DNA of 64,000 nucleotides from JAXLYE01 sp046351595. Its GTDB lineage: Bacteria > Myxococcota_A > Polyangia > Palsa-1104 > JAEUJZ01. The position numbers were made by a program, and so were the translations under genes. Below, piece by piece: positions 1 through 8,357 of the stretch (position 1 is its first letter; each line of letters starts with the position of its first letter). The stretch spans positions 744,001 to 808,000 of the forward strand of contig JAXLYE010000006.1 in assembly GCA_046351595.1 (NCBI GenBank). The letters run 5' to 3'. Below the pieces are notes generated by a model. It made no database searches and had not been told where the DNA came from. It saw nothing but the letters and a program-made list of their open reading frames with translations.

Positions 1-30
1 CAGGCGCTGGATGAGGTTTGTCCGTCATGA
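1..30 (+). CDS. 3' end of an upstream CDS, probably gcvPA (partial)
   Basis: Frame 1 is open from the window edge and stops with TGA at 28-30. This leaves only the last nine residues (QALDEVCPS). The stop overlaps the ATG of gcvPB as ATGA, so the two genes are translationally coupled. In organisms with a split glycine decarboxylase P-protein, gcvPA normally sits immediately before gcvPB, so this is inferred to be GcvPA subunit 1. Nine residues cannot prove it. Confidence 0.4.
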   Translation, partial: QALDEVCPS

Positions 31-1571
31 CCGCTGCAAAGACTCCTGATACATCGATGGTCAAGGTCCGCTCGCTCTATCAGCCGGGCGAGGTCGAGAC
101 GCGGCACCTCTTGCACCACGAGGCGCCGATCTTCGAGCGCGGCACGCCCGGCCGCTGCGGCGCGTCGCTGCCCGCGCTCGACGTGCCCGAGGTCGACGCG
201 GCCGCGCTCTACGGCGAGCTCGCGCGCAGCATCGATCCCGGCCTGCCCGAGGTCTCGGAGGTCGATGTAACGCGGCACTTTACACGCCTGTCGCGCTGGA
301 ACTACGCGATCGACCTAGGGCTGTACCCGCTCGGCTCGTGCACGATGAAGTACAACCCCAAGATCAACGAGCGCGTCGCGCGCCTGCCCGGCTTCGCGTC
401 GATCCACCCGGCGCAGCCGCTGTCGACGCTGCAGGGCGCGCTCGAGCTGATGTGGCGGCTCGAGCAGGCGCTGTGCGAGATCTCGGGCTTCGCGCGCATC
501 ACGCTGCAGCCGGCCGCCGGCGCGCACGGTGAGCTGTGCGGACTGATGATGATCCGCGCCTACCACCACAAGAACGGGCGCAACCCGAAGAAGGTGCTGA
601 TCCCCGAGTCCGCGCACGGCACCAACCCGGCCTCGGCGAGCCTGAACCAGTTCGAGACCGTGCCGCTCAAGCAGTCGGCGGACGGGCTTCTACACACGGC
701 GACCGTGCACGCAGCGCTGGAGCAGCACAAGGGCAACGTCGCGGGCCTGATGATCACCAACCCCTCGACGCTCGGCCTGTTCGAGGAGCACGTCGCCACG
801 ATCGCGCACGCGGTGCACGACGCCGGCGGCCTTGTGTACATGGACGGCGCCAACTACAACGCGCTGCTCGGCAAGGTGCGGCCCGGCGACACCGGCGTCG
901 ACGTCATGCACATCAACCTGCACAAGACGTTCACCACGCCGCACGGCGGCGGCGGCCCGGGCTCGGGTCCGGTCGGCGTCGCGCCCGCGCTCGTGCCGTT
1001 CCTGCCGACTCCGACGGTCGAGCGCGACGGCGAGCGCTTCACGCTCGACTACAACCGCCCCGACTCGATCGGCCGGCTGCGCAGCTTCTTCGGCAACTTC
1101 GGCATGTTCGTCCGCGCCTACTCGTACATCCGCGAGATGGGCGGCGAGGGACTGACGCAGGCGACGGAGATGGCGGTCTTGAACGCCAACTACATCCGCG
1201 CCCGCATCAAGGACACCTTCCCGCTGGCGTCGGAGCGGCCGACCATGCACGAGGTCGTGGTCTCGGACAAGCGGCTCAAGAAGGAGACCACGGTGCAGAC
1301 GCTGGACGTCGCCAAGCGCCTCATCGACTATGGCTTCCACCCGCCGACCGTGTACTTCCCGCTGGTGGTGCCGGGCGCGCTGATGATCGAGCCCACCGAG
1401 ACCGAGAGCAAGGAGACGATCGATCAGTTCTGCGACGCGCTGCTGAGCATCGCCGACGAGGCCGCGCGCGATCCCGAGCTGGTGCACGGCGCGCCGCACA
1501 ACACGGCACTGCGCCGCCTCGACGAGACGAAGGCCGCGCGGCAGCCGAAGCTGCGCTGGCTGCCGAAGTAA
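27..1571 (+). CDS. gcvPB: Glycine dehydrogenase (decarboxylating) subunit 2, P-protein beta subunit
   Basis: This is the PLP-carrying half of the split P-protein of the glycine cleavage system. It decarboxylates glycine and passes the aminomethyl group to lipoyl H-protein in the cytosol. The 514-residue length fits GcvPB. Visible family features are the SWNYAIDLG-like block near residue 90 (here RLSRWNYAIDLGLYPLGSCT), the LQPAAGAHGE stretch, and the PLP lysine region DVMHINLHKTFTTPHGGGGP. The start is taken as ATG 27 because it gives an ATGA overlap with the upstream gene; an in-frame TTG at 18 is less likely. The gene converges with the lipid operon, whose last stop lies 15 bp downstream. 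No clear terminator is seen between them. Confidence 0.95.
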   Translation: MTAAKTPDTSMVKVRSLYQPGEVETRHLLHHEAPIFERGTPGRCGASLPALDVPEVDAAALYGELARSIDPGLPEVSEVDVTRHFTRLSRWNYAIDLGLYPLGSCTMKYNPKINERVARLPGFASIHPAQPLSTLQGALELMWRLEQALCEISGFARITLQPAAGAHGELCGLMMIRAYHHKNGRNPKKVLIPESAHGTNPASASLNQFETVPLKQSADGLLHTATVHAALEQHKGNVAGLMITNPSTLGLFEEHVATIAHAVHDAGGLVYMDGANYNALLGKVRPGDTGVDVMHINLHKTFTTPHGGGGPGSGPVGVAPALVPFLPTPTVERDGERFTLDYNRPDSIGRLRSFFGNFGMFVRAYSYIREMGGEGLTQATEMAVLNANYIRARIKDTFPLASERPTMHEVVVSDKRLKKETTVQTLDVAKRLIDYGFHPPTVYFPLVVPGALMIEPTETESKETIDQFCDALLSIADEAARDPELVHGAPHNTALRRLDETKAARQPKLRWLPK

Positions 1572-1586
1572 CCCCGCCGGTCCGAT

Positions 1587-2480
1587 TCACCGCGCCGCCG
1601 TGCCCCGCTGGCGGCGCACCCGCATGAGCTTCCCCAGCACATAGCCGAGCGCACCGCGGTAGACCACGAGCTGCCGCGGCCAGCGCAGCACCGCGCGCCA
1701 CCGGCTGCGTCGCAGGAGCCGCGCGACCGCGCGCCGATCCTGGCGCCGCTGCGCCGCGGTGCGCCCATCGCGCAGCAGCGCATGGTCCGGCTCGAGCGGC
1801 GCCAGCGTGAAGCCGCAGGCGGCCGCGCGCGCCGCGATCACCGCCGGCACCGCGTATTGGTAGAAGTCGGGAAAGCTCCGGCGCAGCGCCGCGATCTTCT
1901 CGGCGCCCTCGGGACGGACCTCGCCCCGATACGACAGGCCGATCACGGCGTCCACCGCATCGACGAGCCGCGTGTCTCTCGCGAGCCCGCGCAGCGTGCG
2001 GTCGATCAGCTGCTCGAGCGCATCGCGGTGCAGCGCGGCGGCGGCCCGTGCCCCGTGCGCATCACGCGCGACGAGCAGCGCCACCGGCTTGCTCAAGCGG
2101 CCCGCCAGATACAGATCCGGCAGATCTGGCAGCCCCGCCACCGCGCGCTGCGCCGTCGCCATCGTCACCACGTTCAGCTTGGCCAGGACCACGCCGCGGC
2201 ACGCGGCGGCTCGTGGATCGACGAGCGCCAGGGTCAGCGGCGGCAGGGTGCGGCCGAGCGCGCGCTGAAGCCGCCCGCAGCCGAGGTGGCGCAGCGCCGC
2301 GTCCAGATCGTCGACGAGCGCCAGCAGATCCGGGATGCTGCCGGGCTGGCGCAGGCCCGCGCTCAGGCAGCTGCCGAACAGCAGCAGCGCCTGCAGCGAC
2401 GGTCCGATCGCCGCCCGCGCGAGCTCGCCCAGCGCCGTGAACTCCGACGGAGCGGCGGATAGTGCGGCGGGCTCGCTCAC
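1587..2480 (-). CDS. TAM41-type phosphatidate cytidylyltransferase
   Basis: The protein has 297 residues and is recognisable as the Tam41/TAMM41 family. These are nucleotidyltransferase-fold enzymes that make CDP-diacylglycerol from phosphatidic acid and CTP, best known in mitochondria. Visible matches are the N-terminal FGSCLSAG and IPDLLALVDD (nucleotidyltransferase G-S and acidic motif), LYLAGRLSKPV in the middle, and AVIGLSYRGEVRPEGAEKI, which corresponds to the eukaryotic GLSYxGDxR...GExxxKV block. The start is GTG 2480, overlapping the stop of the upstream oxidoreductase gene as GTGA. It is the last gene of the ten-gene operon. Bacteria usually rely on CdsA for this step, so a dedicated copy beside a lipid kinase suggests activation of a special lipid phosphate. 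Substrate unknown. Confidence 0.75.
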   Translation of the reverse strand: MSEPAALSAAPSEFTALGELARAAIGPSLQALLLFGSCLSAGLRQPGSIPDLLALVDDLDAALRHLGCGRLQRALGRTLPPLTLALVDPRAAACRGVVLAKLNVVTMATAQRAVAGLPDLPDLYLAGRLSKPVALLVARDAHGARAAAALHRDALEQLIDRTLRGLARDTRLVDAVDAVIGLSYRGEVRPEGAEKIAALRRSFPDFYQYAVPAVIAARAAACGFTLAPLEPDHALLRDGRTAAQRRQDRRAVARLLRRSRWRAVLRWPRQLVVYRGALGYVLGKLMRVRRQRGTAAR

Positions 2481-3814
2481 GCCAGTCGATCCTGCACGGC
2501 CATGGCGCCGACCGCGGCCTGGAACCCGAGCCAGCGCGCCAGCTCGGTCGGCACCAGCGGCGGCTGCGGCCGGAACCAGGGCAGATCCTCGGCCACCGCG
2601 CCGTCGCACACAAGGCGCGCCACCCAGGCCCCCGCCGCCGTCGCCAGCGCCACGCCGTGGCCGCACCAGCCGAGCAGGTGGTGGGTGCGCGCGCGCCCCG
2701 GTGCGGTCGCGATGGTCGGCAGCGCGTCGACGGTGTAGCCGATGACGCCGGTCCAGCCGCGGGCCATGCGCAGCGGCTGCCCGCGCGGCGTCGGGAACAG
2801 CGCCGGCAGCTCGGCCACAAGCGCATCGAGCGCCGCCTCGCCGTCCGTTCCGTCCCCGAGGGCGCCGCCGAAGCGGTAGCGCGGGCGACCGCCGCCGAGC
2901 ACGATGCGCCCGTCCCGCGTCAGCCGCGCATAGCTGAACAGCCGCCTGCCGTCGAGCAGGCCGGCGCGACCGGACCAGCCGATGCACGCCCGCTGCTCCG
3001 CGCTCAGCGGCTCCGTGCACAGCGCCTGCAGCTGCACCGGCAGCACGCGACCGCGCAGGTGACCGAGGCGCGCGGCGTACCCCGCGGCGGCGATCACGGC
3101 CTGCTCCGCCCGCACCTCGCCCGCCTCCAGGCGCAGCCGCACGCCCTGCGGGCGTTCTTCTATCGCGAGCACCACCGCGCCCTCGTACACGTCACCGCCG
3201 CGCGCCCGCACGCGCTCGGCCAGCGCCTGCACGAGCTTCACCGGGTGCAGCACGCCCGCCGTCGCATAGCGCAGGCCCGCGGGTCCGTCGCGCTCGGACG
3301 AAGCGCCGCGCGGGAGCAGGCGCACCGCCATGGCGACCGCGTCGTCATCGAGCGCCTCGACCGGCAGCTCGAGCTCGCGCAGGACCGCCAGCGCCGCGCC
3401 CAGGCGCCGCCGCTCCCCGGCCGAGCGCGCGATCACGAGCTGCCCGGTGAGCTCCAGCTCGCAGTCGATCCGCTCGTCCGCGACCAGCGCCGCCACGTAC
3501 CGCACCGCCGCCAGCGTCGCCAGGTACGTCGCCCGCGTGCGCACCGGCCCGAGCCGCGCCCGCAGCGCCACGATGCTCTGGCCGACCCCAGGGCTGAGCA
3601 TGCCCGTGGTGCGGCCCGAGGCGCCCGCGCCCAGCCGCGTCGCCTCCAGCACCACGACCCGCAGCCCGGGACGCCGCGCCAACATGTGGTACGCCGTCGA
3701 CAGCCCGGCCAGGCCGCCGCCGACGATCGCGACGTCCGCGATCAGCATGCCGCCGGGGAAGCGCGGGCCCGGCGCCGCCGAGTCGTCCCACCAGATCGGA
3801 TCCGTGCGCCTCAT
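2477..3814 (-). CDS. FAD-dependent oxidoreductase, D-amino acid/amine oxidase (DadA/ThiO) family
   Basis: The protein has 445 residues. A Rossmann FAD motif VAIVGGGLAGLSTAYHM lies about 28 residues from the N-terminus, followed by the E of VVVLEA and GASGRTTGMLSPGVG. It ends with the DAO-type DALPTIA and LGWCGHGVALA cofactor-binding block. This family oxidises primary or secondary amines or amino acids (glycine oxidase, sarcosine oxidase, DadA). ATG 3814 overlaps the stop of the membrane-protein gene (ATGA) and the gene ends in a GTGA overlap with the TAM41 gene, so it is clearly co-translated. In the operon it may oxidise an amine made by the aminotransferase-reductase fusion; that role is inference. 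Confidence 0.85.
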   Translation of the reverse strand: MRRTDPIWWDDSAAPGPRFPGGMLIADVAIVGGGLAGLSTAYHMLARRPGLRVVVLEATRLGAGASGRTTGMLSPGVGQSIVALRARLGPVRTRATYLATLAAVRYVAALVADERIDCELELTGQLVIARSAGERRRLGAALAVLRELELPVEALDDDAVAMAVRLLPRGASSERDGPAGLRYATAGVLHPVKLVQALAERVRARGGDVYEGAVVLAIEERPQGVRLRLEAGEVRAEQAVIAAAGYAARLGHLRGRVLPVQLQALCTEPLSAEQRACIGWSGRAGLLDGRRLFSYARLTRDGRIVLGGGRPRYRFGGALGDGTDGEAALDALVAELPALFPTPRGQPLRMARGWTGVIGYTVDALPTIATAPGRARTHHLLGWCGHGVALATAAGAWVARLVCDGAVAEDLPWFRPQPPLVPTELARWLGFQAAVGAMAVQDRLA

Positions 3815-5046
3815 GGCGCCGCGCCCGCCGAGGTCGAAGAGAGAACTGGCCTGTCCGCACTTGACAGCTCGTGCCCAACTTGTCCAGCTTGTCCAAGCTG
3901 TCCAGCGTGTCCAGACTGTCCAACCTGGCCGCCGCGGTCCAGCGCCGCCGCGAGCTGCGGCTGCCGCCGCACGCGCCAGATCCGCCCGTCGACGTAGTAG
4001 TGGTGCAGGGCCACGCCCCAGCCCAGGCCCAGCAGCACGTTGCGCGCGAGCGGCGACGCCGTCACCGCCACGCCCAGGATGCGCGGCCCGTACCAGATCA
4101 CGCCGAGCAGCAGCCCGAGCGCGAGGTAGCGCAGAAGCCCTCCGGCCGGTGTACGGCCGCGCCCGCGCTCGTACTGCCAGACGATGCGGTGGTACTGCAG
4201 GTTGTGGAACAGCGTCAGCGTCGCGGTGATGGTCAGCAGGTTGTCGAGCAGCGCGAACACCAGGATGTGGAAGCCGGTCACCACCGCGACCAGGAGCTCC
4301 GCGGGCCCCGGCCGGCGCGTGCGGAAGCGCCGCAGGTACAGCGCCAGCACGACCGCCAGGCCGAGCGCCGCCGCCGCGTCCAGACCGAGCTGCAGCGACG
4401 GCAGCCATGCGACTGGCAGGACCGCCGGCAGCCCGCTCGCGAGGTACGCGGGGCCCAGCGCGAAGCGCAGGTACGGGTACAGGCTGCCGGCCCACAGCAC
4501 CACGGCGTCGAGCCGCTCGCGCACGCCGAGCCGCCGCTGGTAGAGCACGAGGAAGCCGTAGTGCTGGCGGACCAGGTGCCAGTACGCCCACAGATACGCG
4601 AGCAGCAAGAAGTGCTGGAACAGCCAGCCCGACTGACCGAGCAGCGACGGGCGCTGCGGCAGCAACGCGGCATCGATCAGCGCCACGAGCGGCCCGATGA
4701 TCACGATCGTCCACGACCACGCACCGGGCAGCGCCTGGCGCGACACCGCATCGTGCGTCGGCGCCAGGTAGCTGCGCGCGTACGTCCCGAACACGTGCGT
4801 GCCGTCGAAGATCACGCCCCACAAGAGCAGCGCCCAGACCGCCGCATGGCCCGAGCCGTACGTCGCGTCCGACAGCGGCGGCAGCGCCACGAACACGAGC
4901 AGCAGCGCCAGCCCCGCGACCACCGAGCCGTGGAACCACAGCAGGTCCTGCGGCGCCGAGATGATCCACAGAGACGGGCGTGACCGCGGCGATGGGGGCG
5001 CCGTCTCGCTCGAGGGTGGCTGCCACGCCGCGCTGGCCGTTGTCAT
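3811..5046 (-). CDS. Polytopic membrane protein of unknown function with a repetitive Gly/Gln tail
   Basis: The protein has 411 residues and about eight to ten hydrophobic segments spread from roughly residue 30 to 355. Several His and aromatic residues sit at membrane edges (YWHLVRQHYGFLVLYQ, LFHNLQYHRIVW, LHHYYVDGRIW), a pattern that could bind metal or haem. I do not recognise a named family. The C-terminal tail after residue 365 is hydrophilic and built of short GQxGQ units encoded by a 9-bp DNA repeat (3881-3925). The start is ATG 5046, with GGGAGGAC about ten bases upstream. It sits 34 bp after the FAD monooxygenase gene and overlaps the next gene by ATGA, so it belongs to the lipid operon and may be its integral-membrane enzyme or transporter. 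Confidence 0.7.
   Translation of the reverse strand: MTTASAAWQPPSSETAPPSPRSRPSLWIISAPQDLLWFHGSVVAGLALLLVFVALPPLSDATYGSGHAAVWALLLWGVIFDGTHVFGTYARSYLAPTHDAVSRQALPGAWSWTIVIIGPLVALIDAALLPQRPSLLGQSGWLFQHFLLLAYLWAYWHLVRQHYGFLVLYQRRLGVRERLDAVVLWAGSLYPYLRFALGPAYLASGLPAVLPVAWLPSLQLGLDAAAALGLAVVLALYLRRFRTRRPGPAELLVAVVTGFHILVFALLDNLLTITATLTLFHNLQYHRIVWQYERGRGRTPAGGLLRYLALGLLLGVIWYGPRILGVAVTASPLARNVLLGLGWGVALHHYYVDGRIWRVRRQPQLAAALDRGGQVGQSGHAGQLGQAGQVGHELSSADRPVLSSTSAGAAP
3881..3925. repeat. Five tandem 9-bp units, TGTCCANNN
   Basis: On the plus strand, TGTCCAGCT, TGTCCAAGC, TGTCCAGCG, TGTCCAGAC and TGTCCAACC follow without gaps. The unit is a multiple of three, so length changes keep the reading frame of the membrane-protein gene on the minus strand, where the units encode the GQxGQ tail. 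A typical slippage-prone short tandem repeat. Confidence 0.8.
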
Positions 5047-5080
5047 GGTCGCTGTCCTCCCTTCCCTTCTTCGAATTCGT

Positions 5081-6292
5081 TCACCGCGTCGCCACGCGCG
5101 CCCACACCGCGCGCTGGATGGCCTGCCCCAGCGCCGAGCCGCCGAGCCCGAACACGGCGCGGTGCAGCGCGTCGCCGCTCCGGTCGCCCAGCGCGTAGAA
5201 GCGGCTCAGCCAGTGCGACCAGCGGATCTGCGCCTGGTTGCGCGGCCAGCGCTCGGACTCGTAGGCGCGCAGCGCCTCGTCGAGGGCGCGCTCGTCGCGG
5301 CCGGATCCGAGCGGCGCGTCCCGATCCAGCACCGGTGCGAGGTGACGCGCCAGCGCCTCGGCGTCCTCGATGGCCATGGTCATGCCCTGCCCCGCCGTCG
5401 GGTTGGTGACGTGCACGGCGTCGCCCATCAGCACCGCGCCGCGCGCGACGTAGCGGAGCGCGTGGCCGCGGTACAGCTTGTACAGGTGGGCGCCGCGCGG
5501 GAACGGCACCGCGCCCGAGAGCAGCGACGAGCGCCGGCCGATCGCCGCCATCTTCTGCGCGAGCGGCCCGGCGCGGAACAGCTCCTCTTCGCGCCGGTGC
5601 ACCAGCACGCCCAGGCCCACGCGCTCGCAGCCCTGCGGCACCACGAGCACGCCGCCGTCCGGGTGCAGCTCGATGCGCATCGCGTCTTCGTATGCGGCGG
5701 GGCGCGCGATCTCGGTGATGTAGAAGCTGTGGTCGTACTCGGTGAGCGGCAGCGTCCCCCCCAGGCCGGCGCGCACCGTCGAGGACGAGCCGTCCGCGCC
5801 GACCACGAGCCGCGCGCGCACGCGCTCCTCGGCGCCGCCCTCGGGCACCAGCACCGCGCCGCGCACCCGCCCGTCCGCCTCGTGCAGCGCCGTGAGCTTG
5901 CAGCGGTAGCGCACCTCGACGTGACCGCGCACGCCCGGGCGCTGCGCGGCCTCGATCAGCGCGCGCTCGATCTCGGGGTGCGGCAGGACCAGGTACGGCG
6001 CCGCGCCCGCGGGCAGCCGCAGCGGCGCCTCGAACAGCAGGCCCGCGCGGTGGTGGAACACCTGCATGCGCTGCACCGGTCGCGCGCCCGCGGCCTGCAC
6101 GAAGGGCAGCGCGCCCCAGTCGCGCAGGTGCCGCGTCACCGCCGGCAGCAGGCTGTCGCCGCGGTTGATGTTGCCCGGCCCGGCGCGGCGATCGCAGATC
6201 AGCACGCGCGCGCCGCTCGTCACCGCCAGCGCCAGCGCCAGCGCGCCGCCGCCCACGCCCGCACCGGCGATGAGCACGTCGTAGTCACTCAT
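5081..6292 (-). CDS. FAD-dependent monooxygenase/hydroxylase (UbiH/PHBH fold)
   Basis: The protein has 403 residues. An N-terminal GxGxxG (DVLIAGAGVGGGALALAL) comes first, then the mid-protein DG motif (VVGADGSSSTVR near residue 220) and the second FAD motif GDAVHVTNPTAGQGM near residue 300. These three motifs define class A flavoprotein monooxygenases and the related geranylgeranyl-reductase group. Such enzymes hydroxylate or epoxidise, or reduce isoprenoid chains. ATG 6292 overlaps the stop of the lipid kinase (ATGA). Position within the operon suggests it hydroxylates the lipid product; the substrate is not evident from sequence. Confidence 0.85.
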   Translation of the reverse strand: MSDYDVLIAGAGVGGGALALALAVTSGARVLICDRRAGPGNINRGDSLLPAVTRHLRDWGALPFVQAAGARPVQRMQVFHHRAGLLFEAPLRLPAGAAPYLVLPHPEIERALIEAAQRPGVRGHVEVRYRCKLTALHEADGRVRGAVLVPEGGAEERVRARLVVGADGSSSTVRAGLGGTLPLTEYDHSFYITEIARPAAYEDAMRIELHPDGGVLVVPQGCERVGLGVLVHRREEELFRAGPLAQKMAAIGRRSSLLSGAVPFPRGAHLYKLYRGHALRYVARGAVLMGDAVHVTNPTAGQGMTMAIEDAEALARHLAPVLDRDAPLGSGRDERALDEALRAYESERWPRNQAQIRWSHWLSRFYALGDRSGDALHRAVFGLGGSALGQAIQRAVWARVATR

Positions 6293-7257
6293 GGTGTCCC
6301 CTGCCCCGCGGCCGCGCGCGGCACCAAGACGGTCAGCGCGCCCGGCAGGCAGCGCAGCTCGATCGGCCGATCTTCGGTCGCCGCCGCCAGATCGAGCTCA
6401 CCGTCGAGGCACACGGTCAGCGGCGCCCGGTCGAGCGGCCGGATGCGCGCCCACGGCGTCTGCGCCAGCGTCACCTCGGCGATCTCGCCGTGCGTGCCGC
6501 GCAGGATGCGCGGGAACTGTCCGAGCAGCCGCACCTTGTCCGCCGCCTGCACGATGCACACGTCCAGGCGCCCGTCTTCGATCGACGCGGCCGGGCTGAC
6601 GCGGAAGCCGCCGCCGTAGCTCTTGGTGTTGGTCACCGCGACGAACATCACCGGCCCGACGAAGCGCCCCCGTTCCCACGAGACCTCGACGGTGCGCGGC
6701 CGGTACGCGATCAGCCCGCGCAGCGCCGCACAGATGTTCAGCGCCTTGGAGCGCGGCCACAACGAGGCGTAGATCGTGCGCAGCGCGAGCTCGTCCAGGC
6801 CCACCGATGCGACGCAGCCGAAGCGCGGCCCGCCCGCTCCCGCCTCGCCGAGATCCACGCGCCGCGGCACGCCGCGGATCAGCGCCGCGCACGCCGCACC
6901 GAGCTCGCTCGGCACGCCGCAGTCGCGCGCGAAGTCGTTGCCGGATCCGATGGGCAGCACGCCGAGCGGCAGCCGCTGCCCGTCGCGCAGCGCCGCCGCG
7001 GCCAGCGTCACGGTGCCGTCGCCGCCGGCCACCGCCAGCGCGTCCAGCGGCTCGTCCTGCGCGGCGCGCACCAGAGCGACGAAGTGCTCGGCGCTCCGGC
7101 TCTGCACCCACTCGATCTCGCCGCCCGCGACGTGCTGCCCCATGAGGCGCGACAGCGCCGCCACGCCGCGCCCGCCGCGCGCGCTCGGGTTCACCACCAC
7201 GCGCACCCGCCGCTGCACCGCCGCCCGCTCGCCCTGCTGCTCAAGTCCGCGCGCCAT
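6289..7257 (-). CDS. Diacylglycerol-kinase/sphingosine-kinase family lipid kinase (YegS-like)
   Basis: The protein has 322 residues, the usual size for bacterial YegS/BmrU/DgkB proteins. It shows the nucleotide-binding VVVNPSARGGRG start, the signature AVAGGDGTVTLAA near residue 97, and LGVLPIGSGNDFARDCG, all hallmarks of the DAG-kinase catalytic domain. The C-terminal half carries the usual beta-sandwich with CLDGE. These enzymes phosphorylate the free hydroxyl of a lipid with ATP at the inner membrane face. The start lies 3 bp after the stop of the acyltransferase gene. Together with the TAM41 homologue at the operon end, it would supply a lipid phosphate that is then CDP-activated (inference). 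Confidence 0.9.
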   Translation of the reverse strand: MARGLEQQGERAAVQRRVRVVVNPSARGGRGVAALSRLMGQHVAGGEIEWVQSRSAEHFVALVRAAQDEPLDALAVAGGDGTVTLAAAALRDGQRLPLGVLPIGSGNDFARDCGVPSELGAACAALIRGVPRRVDLGEAGAGGPRFGCVASVGLDELALRTIYASLWPRSKALNICAALRGLIAYRPRTVEVSWERGRFVGPVMFVAVTNTKSYGGGFRVSPAASIEDGRLDVCIVQAADKVRLLGQFPRILRGTHGEIAEVTLAQTPWARIRPLDRAPLTVCLDGELDLAAATEDRPIELRCLPGALTVLVPRAAAGQGTP

Positions 7258-7260
7258 GGC

Positions 7261-8319
7261 TCACAGCGACCGCGTGACGAGCAGCAGATCGATGAGCCCG
7301 CGCAGCGACAGCGGCCGGCACACCAAAAGCTCGGGCTCGACGAGCTCGGGTCCCCACTTGCGCTTGTAGTCGACCTGGCTCTGCGCCGGATAGACGAAGC
7401 GGCCGTAGCGCGCGAGCAGGCGGAAGACCGCGCGCAGCACCGGGCTGTGGCCCGCGGGCTCGTCAGCGTCGAAGACGAACGGGGTGAATCCGAAGTGCAA
7501 GTAGGTTGCACCTTCGGCCGCGAGCCGCGCCATCGCCTCGGCGTTGATCAGCTCCATGGTGCCCGGCGGCGCGTCCTCGGCGCGGCGCGTCAGGTCGTGC
7601 AGGTAGCCGGGCCGCTCGCCGTACGCAGGCACGTACGTGATGAAGCCGAGCGCTCGGTCCTGCGGATCGAGCGCCACGAAGACGCGCCGCAGCTCCTCCT
7701 GCGGGCCCCCGAGCTCGCCGATCATGAAGTCGAGCTCCTTCTTGCCCTTGTTGCGCAGCCAGCCGTCGGAGATGGCGTCAAGGCGCGCGAACATCGCGGC
7801 GTCGCGCGGCAGCTCGCGACCGAGCTCGCAGACGCGCAGGCCGAGCGCCCGCGCGCGCTTGATCTTGTTGCGCAGCTTCATGCGCGCGGTGCCCGACAGC
7901 TTGAAGCGGTCCAGGCGCAGGCCGTAGCTCTGGCCGAAGCAGTTGGTGGTGAAGCCGCGGTCGCGGAACAGCGCGGCCTGATCCAGGCGCACCTGGACGC
8001 CGATCACGCCGCATCGCTTGTTGCCAGCCGCTTGCAAGAAGCGATCGAGCAGCGCGCCGCGCAGCGGCCCCGGCGCGTGCACCCCGCCGAACAGGAACCA
8101 GGTGCGGCCGTGCTCGCGGTAGGCGATGAAGCCGGGCAGGTCCGGCACGGTGAAGCGCAGGTTGCGCGGCGACAGCGCCAGGTAGCCGGAGGGGTGGTCG
8201 ATGTGCGCCGGCAGCTCGCTCGCGGCGGCGCGCGCGGTGGTGCTCGGGCTGCTCGGCGCGGCGGGCGCGGGCGGCGGCGAAGAGGTCGGTCGCGGGTGCG
8301 GGTCGTTGCGCAGGTGCAT
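7261..8319 (-). CDS. DUF2156 / LPG-synthase C-terminal-like aminoacyl- or acyltransferase
   Basis: The protein has 352 residues. After a low-complexity Pro/Ala/Ser N-terminus (about 45 residues) comes a GNAT-like pair of lobes with motifs typical of DUF2156 proteins: KLRNKIKRARALGL, ALGFITYVPAY, DLTRRAEDAPPGTMELI and the C-terminal QVDYKRKWGPE. In MprF-type proteins this domain transfers an amino acid from aminoacyl-tRNA to a lipid, and stand-alone copies acylate other amines. No membrane domain is attached here, so a soluble enzyme is expected. The start ATG 8319 is the first reasonable one after the upstream stop (38 bp gap). It is flanked by lipid-modifying genes in the same operon. Confidence 0.8.
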   Translation of the reverse strand: MHLRNDPHPRPTSSPPPAPAAPSSPSTTARAAASELPAHIDHPSGYLALSPRNLRFTVPDLPGFIAYREHGRTWFLFGGVHAPGPLRGALLDRFLQAAGNKRCGVIGVQVRLDQAALFRDRGFTTNCFGQSYGLRLDRFKLSGTARMKLRNKIKRARALGLRVCELGRELPRDAAMFARLDAISDGWLRNKGKKELDFMIGELGGPQEELRRVFVALDPQDRALGFITYVPAYGERPGYLHDLTRRAEDAPPGTMELINAEAMARLAAEGATYLHFGFTPFVFDADEPAGHSPVLRAVFRLLARYGRFVYPAQSQVDYKRKWGPELVEPELLVCRPLSLRGLIDLLLVTRSL

Positions 8320-8357
8320 GCGGTCCTCGTCCGGTTCGTCCGCGCGCCGGGTCGGGC

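Noticed and set aside
3814..5026. N-terminal extension that would join the DadA-type oxidoreductase to a 400-residue upstream part
   Set aside because: The extension is the +1 frame of the membrane-protein gene and is low complexity. The ATGA overlap at 3811-3814 gives the natural start.
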